Shown one piece after another: positions 1-9,179 of a DNA stretch of 64,000 nucleotides; position 1 is the stretch's first letter; each line of letters starts with the position of its first letter. The translations under genes and the position numbers were made by a program. The notes beneath the pieces are model-generated. The model was not told where the DNA came from and did no database searches. It saw only the letters and a list, made by a program, of their open reading frames with translations. The stretch spans positions 372,001 to 436,000 of the forward strand of contig NZ_OV350343.1 in NCBI RefSeq assembly GCF_923868895.1, read 5' to 3'. Origin of the DNA: Halomonas sp. TD01 (lineage in GTDB: Bacteria > Pseudomonadota > Gammaproteobacteria > Pseudomonadales > Halomonadaceae).

Positions 1-582
1 TGTGGCCTTGATGAAGCCGATTGTTTCCGACTGGTCATCGTGAGTGTTGACGTAAATTCTTTGTAAATAGTCAGTCGAAAGTGATTTCGGGTACAGTGCT
101 TCGGCTTGATAGCACGTTGGGTAACAGAGCCTAGTTGTATGATTTCGCTTCACTACGTTATTACTCCAACGGACAACGCAATCTGAGAAAAGATTAGATA
201 GTCCAGCTGTTCCTACACCTCTTGTGACAGACGTGTAAATATTATTCGTAGATGCAAAGACAACACCCTCGTGGGTAAGCACCACTGGATCAAACGCGAG
301 AATACACCAAAATATTGGCTCTTCACGATGCCATTTTCCAGCACTGATCTGGTAGAAACTAGTGTTGATATGCTCCAGAGATAAGCTGATATGGTCAAGA
401 TACTCAATATCGCGACGCAATTCGGCGTTTGCTGCGAACAGGTACTTCACCATTTCGTCGTTTTGCAATCGAGCGCGTGACTGCAGAGCTTGCGTATAAA
501 GTGTTCCAAGACATCCGTGGTTAGTCGTGAAGTGAACTACTTCACTGATGCCCCTGACTGCGACAGTTTCGGCTACGCTCAT
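1..582 (-). CDS. DarT-like (DUF4433) ADP-ribosyltransferase, 3' end cut by window edge
   Basis: The minus strand is open without a stop from an ATG at 582 to base 1, giving 194 residues of a protein that continues outside the window. Residues 14-20 (EVVHFTT) resemble the N-terminal Tyr/His-His-Phe/Ile-Thr signature of the DarT/DUF4433 family. Residues 156-178 contain YQAEALYP followed by a Leu-Ser-x-x-Tyr-Leu-x-x-Ile-Tyr-Val stretch, the place where DarT enzymes carry the catalytic Glu (here E161). Known DarT enzymes ADP-ribosylate thymidine in single-stranded DNA using NAD+ and act as toxins or phage-defence effectors. The start codon overlaps the stop of the upstream helicase gene as ATGA (582-579), so the two are probably translationally coupled. 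The assignment rests on remembered motifs without a profile search. A DarG-type antitoxin could lie beyond the edge. Confidence 0.62.
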   Translation of the reverse strand, partial: MSVAETVAVRGISEVVHFTTNHGCLGTLYTQALQSRARLQNDEMVKYLFAANAELRRDIEYLDHISLSLEHINTSFYQISAGKWHREEPIFWCILAFDPVVLTHEGVVFASTNNIYTSVTRGVGTAGLSNLFSDCVVRWSNNVVKRNHTTRLCYPTCYQAEALYPKSLSTDYLQRIYVNTHDDQSETIGFIKAT

Positions 583-1979
583 AATTTAACTACCTCCACT
601 GTACCGGCTGGTATTGCTTGGAGTAGCGGCAGATGCTCGCCCGGTTTAGTTCCCAAAATCACAGTTTGTCTAGCACGCCCAATCCCCATCGCGATCAACC
701 TCCGGTGCGTATCGTACCGGTCATCATCAAGAGCTTTTCCGTAAGAGGCATGCTGAGCAGCAAGGCCAATCATGAATACATGATCAAATTCTAGCCCTTT
801 GGCGCTATGGAGAGTGCAAAGTCCAATGTTCGCTGCCCCCGCCGGCCATACATGCGCTCCCTGTAGTTCACAAAAAACAAACCCGTTGTAGTTCAGTGCC
901 GCTCTTACATCATCAAACCAACCACCACCTTTGAGGTGGAGAAAACCGACGGTCTCTCTCTCCAGATCGATATGTCGAAGACGGTCAACCACATAGGCTA
1001 ACTGATGCCCAAACTTACCAAGTATCAAAGTTGGTAGTCGACCATTCCGTTGGCAGGCCCCAGGATCGGGAAGACTCCCATCGTCATCTATATTGATTCC
1101 GTCAGAGAGCGAGGCAGCGAGTGTCGCAATCTCACGAGTATTTCGATAATTTATGTTTAGCCTAAAGCTCCGTGTGGGTACTATTTCAATACCAGCTTCC
1201 GACCAAGGTGCTCCTCGTGGATATATTCGTTGTGCTGAGTCTGTAACGATTGTGATAGTAGCGTCTTCTGCAGCGTGGCGGACAACCGCGCGTAGTTGAT
1301 TGGCGGAAAGATCCTGCGCCTCGTCAACAACGATCACGTCATACTTGAATTCAGGTTCGGCTCGCATCATATCCACGGCTAGATCGTTGAAATCTCTAAC
1401 ACCGTTCGATTGCTTCCACTCAAGGTAGGGAACTACAACCTCATCTAGCAATTTCTTGCGCACATCATTCGGCATCGCAGGAGATCCGCCGCGACCACTA
1501 CGCCTGATCATTGGATATTCATCCAGACGCTCAGGCGGAAGCCTTCCCAGCAAATACTCAACCTCGTCTACAACAAATGATGTGTCGCGGGGAAATGAAA
1601 TGGCAAGTCGGCTAAGATAGCTTCGTGCTTCATTCGCGCTATTCATCCCTGATGTATTTAGTGTGTCTATTGCCCACCTATCGAAAGTCGAAATATACAT
1701 GCGCACATCGCCCGCATAATCCGCCATTTCATCTTCAGCAACGACTTGTAAATAGCTACGCAATGAGTTGTTGAAAGCGAGTACTAATACGTTTGCTGGC
1801 AATCGATTATCGTTACGCAGTTGATTTACTGCTGCGCCTGTCGCAGCCCTAAGCGCCAGCAACGCAGTAGTTGTTTTGCCACTTCCGGCAGCACCGCGAA
1901 TGAGCGAAGTTCCGGTCTGAATCCGCCTGACTATAGTGATTTGCTCGGGTGTTGGCTGAACCCGCTTAAGTACCCGCAT
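579..1979 (-). CDS. UvrD/Rep-like superfamily 1 DNA helicase
   Basis: This 466-residue protein has the ordered SF1 motifs: Walker A GAAGSGKTT (about residues 29-37), Walker B VVDEAQD (about 217-223), motif IV/IVa NYRNT, motif V LHSAKGLEFD and a motif VI ending GRAR. It should be an ATP-driven 3'-5' DNA translocase. At this length it lacks the large 1B and 2B insertions of full UvrD/PcrA, as in small accessory-island helicases. A TTG six bases upstream (1985) also opens the frame, but AGAGG lies about 10 bases before the ATG at 1979, so the ATG is preferred. Its stop overlaps the start of the DarT-like gene (ATGA). The pairing suggests that it remodels DNA to expose single strands for the partner, which is inference. 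Confidence 0.85.
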   Translation of the reverse strand: MRVLKRVQPTPEQITIVRRIQTGTSLIRGAAGSGKTTTALLALRAATGAAVNQLRNDNRLPANVLVLAFNNSLRSYLQVVAEDEMADYAGDVRMYISTFDRWAIDTLNTSGMNSANEARSYLSRLAISFPRDTSFVVDEVEYLLGRLPPERLDEYPMIRRSGRGGSPAMPNDVRKKLLDEVVVPYLEWKQSNGVRDFNDLAVDMMRAEPEFKYDVIVVDEAQDLSANQLRAVVRHAAEDATITIVTDSAQRIYPRGAPWSEAGIEIVPTRSFRLNINYRNTREIATLAASLSDGINIDDDGSLPDPGACQRNGRLPTLILGKFGHQLAYVVDRLRHIDLERETVGFLHLKGGGWFDDVRAALNYNGFVFCELQGAHVWPAGAANIGLCTLHSAKGLEFDHVFMIGLAAQHASYGKALDDDRYDTHRRLIAMGIGRARQTVILGTKPGEHLPLLQAIPAGTVEVVKL

Positions 1980-2787
1980 AACCAAAATGCCTCTGGCAGG
2001 ATGATAGACACATGAATATTCAGCTCATCATGCATTTTTTTAGAACGTTAGGCCATCACAACCATATAACGTCGAAAAGACTTCTGAACTTTCCAATTCG
2101 CAATGAAGGGCTCACACTAAACGATGCACAATCTTTTGATAGAAAGTATGGGGTATCTGAGCCAGGGTAGGAACATATCGCGTAGCTATGCCAACTGTGT
2201 CTTGGCGCAGCTGAAAAGAGAGTTATCACTTTACTCCAGTCTTCAGGAGGGCCTGTTGACTCTTCATCGTGAACCGCATTGCACCACAAAGCGCGCCAGA
2301 CAAGGCGCAAAACGCAGGACAGGTGGGTTCCCTTTTCAAGTTTTGCAACGCCGTATGGCGCGCTTTGTGATGCAACCCGAAGGGCTGGGCCCGTTTTACT
2401 CGCGGCGGCGTTAGTCGTCGTTGATTTGGAATAACCAAACCTCTCGCCTCCTGCCTCGCCGCGAATAAAAACGGGCACCAGCGCGGCAATGAGTGAAACG
2501 TCAATAGGCCCTCGGCTCATCTCAACATATTTATTAAAATTAAACCGTTTTGGTACAGGAAAGAGAAAGAATATCCCACTCGGCTACCAATGTACGTACT
2601 CCGACCTGGAAAGCAGCCATCAGTTAAGTATGCTCGAAATTCGGCATAGTATGGAAAATCTCATTAAGCGAGTGGTACTAATCTAGGGGGAGTTCAGTGG
2701 CACTTCAAACTAATGATAAGATGATTCTTCATTGGTGATTGAAGCTGACGCTCACCAGAACTGTAGCTATAAGAATGTGCTTTTATT
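1980..2787. other. Gene-free stretch between the two island blocks
   Basis: About 800 bases lie between the helicase start and the end of the RES gene. The centre is occupied by the MITE-like element at 2247-2513. Bases 1980-2246 must hold the promoter of the helicase/DarT-like pair; I see no convincing -35/-10 pair there. Bases 2514-2787 are AT-rich and contain only short open frames on both strands that resemble nothing I know. They may be decayed coding sequence. No clear intrinsic terminator follows the RES gene. Confidence 0.5.
2247..2513. mobile_element. MITE-like non-autonomous repeat element
   Basis: The segment has imperfect terminal inverted repeats: GAGGGCCTGTTGAC at the left end and, on the opposite strand, GAGGGCCTATTGAC at the right end, both continuing with a T-T-T/C-C-A-rich stretch. 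Inside lies a second inverted repeat of 20 bases with one mismatch (2279-2298 against 2356-2375), so the middle can fold into a long stem. No transposase is encoded; open frames of up to 154 codons crossing it are by-products. I recall similar elements scattered through Vibrio, Shewanella and other marine gammaproteobacteria, but could not search for them. No target-site duplication is evident at these boundaries. Confidence 0.6.
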
Positions 2788-3810
2788 TCAGAGGGCGGCT
2801 ACTTTGACCGAAACTTTGGACACGCTGTAGAGTTCCACTTCCCCGCCGACAGCCTTTTCGGGATCAAACAGTGCGAGATTGTTGCCATCGCTGACTGAGC
2901 TACGATAGACAACCCCGTCGAACCCTTGCTTCTTAATAAACTCACAAAGATACTGGCTCGGAATGTAGTCGATTGCCGCGCCCATAGGCTGAACTGGTCG
3001 AGTCAATTCTTCACCCAAACGTTCAAGGAATGGTAAATCGGCACGCAGCTGAGCAATCGCGCTAGACTCGGAAAAGATGAAAGGAGAAACGATCTTACGC
3101 GGATTGCGCAAGTCCACAGCCTTAATTTCTGGGATAGTAAAATCGGCAACGCAAGCAAGCTCACCGGTATGGGGTCTGATCTCGGCCACAGCGGTTTCTG
3201 AGAGCGATCCCAAATAAAGATAGGGAATGCCCGCCGGATTGGCTCGACCATGTGATGAGCGTCTTTTCGGGGGGGAGCCCATATTCTCAATTAGGAAGGC
3301 CTCATCTTCGGTCGAGATGCGTGCGCGATACCATTGCCGGGGCAACTGTCGAGCTAACAGCATTCCTAGGAGTTCACGGAGACGTACTTGGTCGATTTCA
3401 ACTTCAAGAAACCAACGATTGGCATACATCATTTCGTCACGCAGTTCATCCCATCGCGCAATGCCCTCACTGATATAGCTTGAGGACGGTGAAAAGCCCT
3501 TTCTGACGATTTCCCCATCATCCAGAATCTCACCTAGCAATTCCTTAGCGTGAGCAGTATCCATCCGCGGGTGGCTAAAAAGCTGCCAATCATCCTTCAT
3601 CCACTCTACCAGCAGCTTGCCGCCCTCACTTGGCTCATAGGCATTGACTAGGAGCTCGAAATAATTGGCCAGCTTATATGGCTCAACGAGCTGGGCGTTG
3701 GCGGTTCCACAGAAATCACATGCTCCGTGACCAGGATCGAGAGAAGGGAAGAGTTCATCACGCAAGGTACGATCATCGAAACATTCTGGACAACAAAATC
3801 GCTTTGGCAT
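2788..3810 (-). CDS. RES-domain protein with Cys4 N-terminus (putative NAD+-degrading effector)
   Basis: The 340-residue product has two parts. The N-terminus has CCPEC at residues 6-10 and CDFC at 31-34, forming a likely zinc site, followed by about 110 mostly helical residues of the kind found N-terminal to RES domains (HEPN/RES-N type). From about residue 160 comes a RES domain: WYRAR (160-164), GRANP (188-192), YLYLGS and SETAVAE with an Arg two residues later, and a C-terminal GFDGVVYRSS followed by NNLALF. RES domains have an ADP-ribosyltransferase-like fold and known members are toxins that phosphorolyse or hydrolyse NAD+. No Xre/MbcA antitoxin gene is next to it. The ATG at 3810 lies five bases past the stop of sce7725; a TTG at 3825 would overlap that gene. 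It is the third gene of the sce7726-sce7725-RES operon. Confidence 0.8.
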   Translation of the reverse strand: MPKRFCCPECFDDRTLRDELFPSLDPGHGACDFCGTANAQLVEPYKLANYFELLVNAYEPSEGGKLLVEWMKDDWQLFSHPRMDTAHAKELLGEILDDGEIVRKGFSPSSSYISEGIARWDELRDEMMYANRWFLEVEIDQVRLRELLGMLLARQLPRQWYRARISTEDEAFLIENMGSPPKRRSSHGRANPAGIPYLYLGSLSETAVAEIRPHTGELACVADFTIPEIKAVDLRNPRKIVSPFIFSESSAIAQLRADLPFLERLGEELTRPVQPMGAAIDYIPSQYLCEFIKKQGFDGVVYRSSVSDGNNLALFDPEKAVGGEVELYSVSKVSVKVAAL

Positions 3811-3815
3811 AGAGC

Positions 3816-4751
3816 TCAGCCACAATAGGCGGCAAGAGTCTCGATATGATGCTTCATCGAGAGCTTCTTGACGTAGCCGAGTCCGGGAAAATGGCCCTTT
3901 GCATGCAGTGAGCGAAACTCTTGTACCGCATCAGTTTCAAGAATATGCGAATTTCCACTGTCCAGTTTCGCGATCAGTTTTTCCAGTGCTTGGGCGAACT
4001 TTCCGGCAGGATCAGTTGGAGTGTCATTTGTATTCGAGACGAAGTGATAGATGTACATGACATCGTCCTTGTCCGGATCAATGAATGTAATGTGGATCGC
4101 AACGGCATAAGCCGGGCCTCCACTCTCACTATAGACGTCACCCGCGATCAAAAAATCTCCAAATCCCGCCATGCCAAGTTCATCATAAGTGACATGAAGA
4201 TCAGTGAATTCTTCTATTGGCTTATAATCAGCATTACGCTGCCGCTTAAAACCATCACGCACGAGGATGCGTCGCCCCTGTCCAAAGTGCTTCCGGTAGA
4301 GCAGCTTTGCATAATCTTCGATAAAGATGTTGGTGAGGCCAGCCATTTCTTTCTCCAGCGCAACTGCCAGCTCCTTAGGAGCAGTGAAGCCTGCGTGGAC
4401 TAGAACAGGGTTATGATCGACGTGTTGATCATAACAAGCCATTACTTCGTTAACGTCCATGTCATTACGCAACAAAATGCCGGCGGAGATATTGTCAATG
4501 TTGCTAAAACTTTCTTGGAGTAGGCCAGTAATACTCGCCCCGTCCTCCTTATGATCACCGTAATAAGGATTCACGATAACAATTGCACGTCCCCCAGCTT
4601 CGTATACTGCACTTAAGGCCTTTTTAAGACCGCCAAGTGATTCCCTCACTGGCTCAATCACAGGTACGAAATTCTTTTCGGCAAGCACTACCGCCATCTC
4701 TCGGATGGTAATAAGCTCGTATTGTTTTCCGCGAAAATAGGGATAATACAT
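3816..4751 (-). CDS. sce7725 family protein (beta-protein-like, function unknown)
   Basis: The 311-residue protein begins with the hallmark N-terminus of the sce7725 family (MYYPYFRGKQYELITIRE), followed by PVIEPVRES and a segment with AIVIVNPYYGDH, which suggests alternating strands and helices in a barrel-like fold. The family is related to phage T4 beta-protein-like sequences (PF14350) and has no established activity that I know of. It lies seven bases after sce7726 and five bases before the RES gene, so the three are almost certainly one transcript. In this position it could be a sensor, an adaptor or the immunity partner of the RES protein; the sequence does not decide. Confidence 0.8.
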   Translation of the reverse strand: MYYPYFRGKQYELITIREMAVVLAEKNFVPVIEPVRESLGGLKKALSAVYEAGGRAIVIVNPYYGDHKEDGASITGLLQESFSNIDNISAGILLRNDMDVNEVMACYDQHVDHNPVLVHAGFTAPKELAVALEKEMAGLTNIFIEDYAKLLYRKHFGQGRRILVRDGFKRQRNADYKPIEEFTDLHVTYDELGMAGFGDFLIAGDVYSESGGPAYAVAIHITFIDPDKDDVMYIYHFVSNTNDTPTDPAGKFAQALEKLIAKLDSGNSHILETDAVQEFRSLHAKGHFPGLGYVKKLSMKHHIETLAAYCG

Positions 4752-4758
4752 ACGACGT

Positions 4759-5649
4759 TCAGCTCCAAGTCATGGCTGTTTGCAACGGAGTCTCAATGGC
4801 GCCAATCAGCTTCGGGTGATCAGAGCGGCGCACCGATATAGAAAGCGCCGCAGCTTGCAAAGATTTGGGCAAACGATTGACAAAGTCACCAAGCGGTGCG
4901 AGGTCACGCGTCCGCTTGAGCGTGCGAACCATCTCTATATGTAACTCTACCGGGTCTAGCCTAGCGAACAGGTCACGCATAGCGGCGTGCCGTTGAGTGT
5001 TAGGAACCTCAGGCACCACTACGCCCATTGTCTGCAAGATTGAGTTGCTTTCGGCCATACGCAATGACTCAAAAACGGTTACCGGGCAGATTCGCGCAGG
5101 GCACTCCGCTGCTTCACGCACTGTTGTTATCCGGAAGCGCTTTGAAAGACACATTACCCCTACGTCTTTCGGAACCGTTTCTATTATCCCGTCTATATGA
5201 CCTTCGCTCGCGATTACATTTACCTTGGCGAAAACGCGCTTATAGTTTTCCACCTGGTTAGCAAGCCGCGCAAGCGAATCCCGCTCTGATTTGATCTCAT
5301 AAACGGTAGCAGTGCCATTCAAGATAACGAGATCAGCCTTACTACTACCAGCACGAAACTCATTGAGCATCGAGGCTGTGCGTAGAGTGTGCCTTCCCAT
5401 CAGTATCTTCTGGCTGATAGCCGCTCGATAAATATATTCATCGCGTTGTCCAGCGACCTTCAAAATTTCGAATGCTTGGTCGAAAACATCGCCAACAGTC
5501 GCATCTGAACCGGCATTATCAAGCAAATTTGTTTGTCCGAGTAACCGACAGAATAAGCCAGATTGGCCTTTTTTCGCCAATTCACGGAAGACAGCGGCAG
5601 AGAAGAGTCGAGTCAGGGCGGACAGTTGCGATGTACTATAATTTTTCAT
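4759..5649 (-). CDS. sce7726 family protein, PD-(D/E)XK nuclease-like
   Basis: The 296-residue protein carries a nuclease-like core: E97, D106 in KADLVIL and E118-x-K120 in VYEIKSERD, followed by a helix with NQVENYKRVF. This is the arrangement of PD-(D/E)XK nucleases and is shared by the sce7726 family. The C-terminal third (from about residue 190) is helical and unassigned. GAGGTAGGAGC immediately precedes the ATG at 5649. It is the promoter-proximal gene of the sce7726-sce7725-RES operon and the first gene after the guaA junction. Whether it cuts DNA is unknown; conserved Asp, Glu and Lys make it plausible. Confidence 0.8.
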   Translation of the reverse strand: MKNYSTSQLSALTRLFSAAVFRELAKKGQSGLFCRLLGQTNLLDNAGSDATVGDVFDQAFEILKVAGQRDEYIYRAAISQKILMGRHTLRTASMLNEFRAGSSKADLVILNGTATVYEIKSERDSLARLANQVENYKRVFAKVNVIASEGHIDGIIETVPKDVGVMCLSKRFRITTVREAAECPARICPVTVFESLRMAESNSILQTMGVVVPEVPNTQRHAAMRDLFARLDPVELHIEMVRTLKRTRDLAPLGDFVNRLPKSLQAAALSISVRRSDHPKLIGAIETPLQTAMTWS

Positions 5650-5861
5650 GCTCCTACCTCAGCCGTCCATTTCGAACAAATCAGGGTGCATGAGTTGACC
5701 CCTACCCTACATTTAGCAAAAACGGCAGTATCCTTACCGCCGCTCGAAGCGAACAATTTTACCGTTGCATATTCTCAATACTAAATATAGACCTGATACC
5801 GAACAGTTTAAGGTTAGGCTACATCACTTGCGCCCACGCAACTATATAAATAAGCCTACAT
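5650..5861 (-). promoter_or_regulatory. Island/chromosome junction and promoter region of the sce7726 operon
   Basis: These 212 bases separate the last codon of guaA from the first island gene. They are AT-rich compared with guaA and have no gene. The leftward operon must be transcribed from here; TATATTTAG-like sequence around 5780-5790 read on the minus strand could supply a -10 box, but I cannot fix it. If the island entered at the 3' end of guaA, the attachment core would lie at about 5850-5885, spanning the guaA stop. No second copy of that core is visible inside the window, and no integrase gene is visible. Confidence 0.4.
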
Positions 5862-7439
5862 TCACTCCCACTCAATCGTAGCCGGTGGCTTGCTGCTCAC
5901 GTCATAAGTAACCCGCGAAACCCCTTCCAACTCATTGATAATCCGGTTGGAAACTTTCTCCAGTAGCTCGTAGGGCAGGTGCGCCCAGCGGGCGGTCATG
6001 AAGTCGATGGTTTCGACCGCGCGTAGCGCGATGACCCATTCGTAGCGGCGGCCGTCGCCGACGACACCTACCGATTTCACCGGTAGGAACACGGCGAAGG
6101 CTTGGCTGGTTTTTTCGTACCAACCGGCGGCGCGTAGTTCTTCGATGTAGATGGCGTCGGCATCACGCAGGATGTCGGCGTACTCTTTCTTCACTTCGCC
6201 CAAAATGCGCACGCCCAGGCCGGGGCCAGGGAACGGATGGCGGTAGACCATATCGTAAGGCAGGCCGAGTTCGAGGCCGAGTTTGCGCACTTCATCTTTG
6301 AACAGTTCGCGCAGCGGTTCCACCAGCTTGAGCTTCATGGTTTCCGGCAGACCACCCACGTTGTGGTGGGATTTGATCACGTGCGCTTTGCCGGTTTTAG
6401 AGGCGGCGGATTCGATCACGTCCGGGTAGATGGTGCCCTGGGCCAGGAAGTCGACGCCTTCAATTTTGCTGGCTTCTTCATCGAACACGTCGATAAAGGT
6501 GTTGCCGATGATTTTGCGCTTGGCTTCCGGGTCGTTTTCGCCCTTCAGCTTGCCCAGGAACAGCTCTTCGGCGTCGACACGGATCACTTTCACGCCCATG
6601 TGCTTGGCGAAGGTTTCCATCACTTGGTCGCCTTCGTTTTTGCGCAGCAGACCGTTATCGACGAATACGCAGGTCAGCTGGTCGCCAATGGCTTTGTGCA
6701 GCAGCGCCGCCACAACCGAGGAGTCGACACCACCGGAAAGGCCAAGCAGTACATGGCGGTCGCCCACTTGCTCGCGTACGCGCTGCACTTGGTCTTCGAT
6801 AATTTGTGCAGGCGTCCAGAGTTTTTCAGCACCGCAAATATCCAGCACGAAGTGCTCAAGAATGCGCTGACCTTGCAGGGTGTGGGTCACTTCCGGGTGG
6901 AACTGTACGCCGTAGAATTGCTTCTCTTCCCAGGCCATAGCGGCAATCGGGCAGCTCGGCGTGGAAGCGGTCACGGTGAAGGTGTCAGGTACCTGGGAGA
7001 CCTTGTCGCCGTGGCTCATCCATACGTCTAGCAGGCCTTTGCCGCTGTCGGTATCGATGTGGTCTTTGATGTCTTTGAACAGCGGGGTGTCGCCGTCGAT
7101 TTGAATCTGGGCGTAGCCAAATTCGCGCTGGTTAGAGCCTTCAACTTTGCCGCCAAGCTGCTCGGCCATGGTCTGCATGCCGTAGCAGATACCAAACACC
7201 GGCAGGCCCATTTCGAACACGCACGCCGGTGCTCGCGGGGAATCCAGTTCGGTCACGGATTCCGGGCCACCGGCCAGGATGATGCCGTTAGGGTTGTATT
7301 CGCGAATTTCTTCTTCGGTGATATCGAAGGCGCGGATTTCGGAGAATACACCGATCTCACGTACACGGCGGGCGATCAGCTGGGTGTACTGGGAGCCGAA
7401 GTCGAGAATCAGGATCTTATGGGCGTGAATGTCACTCAT
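5862..7439 (-). CDS. guaA: GMP synthase (glutamine-hydrolysing)
   Basis: The 525-residue enzyme aminates XMP to GMP. The N-terminal class I glutamine amidotransferase domain has the nucleophile C85 in GICYGMQ and the His-Pro-Glu triad partner at 181-183. The ATP-pyrophosphatase domain has its PP-loop SGGVDSS at 235-241, and the C-terminal dimerisation domain ends PPATIEWE. The frame stays open 15 codons upstream to 7484, but the start at 7439 ([15 protein letters not shown]) matches the family. It lies 96 bases after guaB and is probably cotranscribed with it. Its 3' end borders the accessory region; guaA 3' ends are recurrent integration sites. Confidence 0.98.
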   Translation of the reverse strand: MSDIHAHKILILDFGSQYTQLIARRVREIGVFSEIRAFDITEEEIREYNPNGIILAGGPESVTELDSPRAPACVFEMGLPVFGICYGMQTMAEQLGGKVEGSNQREFGYAQIQIDGDTPLFKDIKDHIDTDSGKGLLDVWMSHGDKVSQVPDTFTVTASTPSCPIAAMAWEEKQFYGVQFHPEVTHTLQGQRILEHFVLDICGAEKLWTPAQIIEDQVQRVREQVGDRHVLLGLSGGVDSSVVAALLHKAIGDQLTCVFVDNGLLRKNEGDQVMETFAKHMGVKVIRVDAEELFLGKLKGENDPEAKRKIIGNTFIDVFDEEASKIEGVDFLAQGTIYPDVIESAASKTGKAHVIKSHHNVGGLPETMKLKLVEPLRELFKDEVRKLGLELGLPYDMVYRHPFPGPGLGVRILGEVKKEYADILRDADAIYIEELRAAGWYEKTSQAFAVFLPVKSVGVVGDGRRYEWVIALRAVETIDFMTARWAHLPYELLEKVSNRIINELEGVSRVTYDVSSKPPATIEWE

Positions 7440-7535
7440 GGCGGGGTCTCGGTTAAGCGGTGTGGGTGCCGCTGGTAAGGCCAAAAAGCAAGCGGCGGGG
7501 CAATGCCCGCCGCGCCATTTAACTAAACGTGCTGG

Positions 7536-9047
<1,512 letters not shown>

Positions 9048-9057
9048 TTAATCCCCT

Positions 9058-9063
9058 ATTATA
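9058..9063 (-). promoter_or_regulatory. Probable guaBA -10 element
   Basis: A perfect TATAAT lies on the minus strand 53 bases upstream of the guaB ATG, in the guaB-xseA divergent region. No good -35 hexamer is visible at 16-18 bases. AACGTT overlaps the upstream edge of the -10 box and could be half of a purine-repressor-type site, which is weak. Confidence 0.5.
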
Positions 9064-9179
9064 ACGTTTTGAAGGCCGTACCAGCAATGTGAAGAAGGTT
9101 TTCAATTCAGACCAATGGCTAATAAGCTAGGATTCTTGCGAAAACTACCCGCTCGCCCATTTATTTGTAAGGTTGCTCC

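Noticed and set aside
2056..2520. Minus-strand open frame of 154 codons and a nested 92-codon frame
   Set aside because: They cross the MITE-like element and its inverted repeats; composition is not protein-like and no ribosome-binding site is present.
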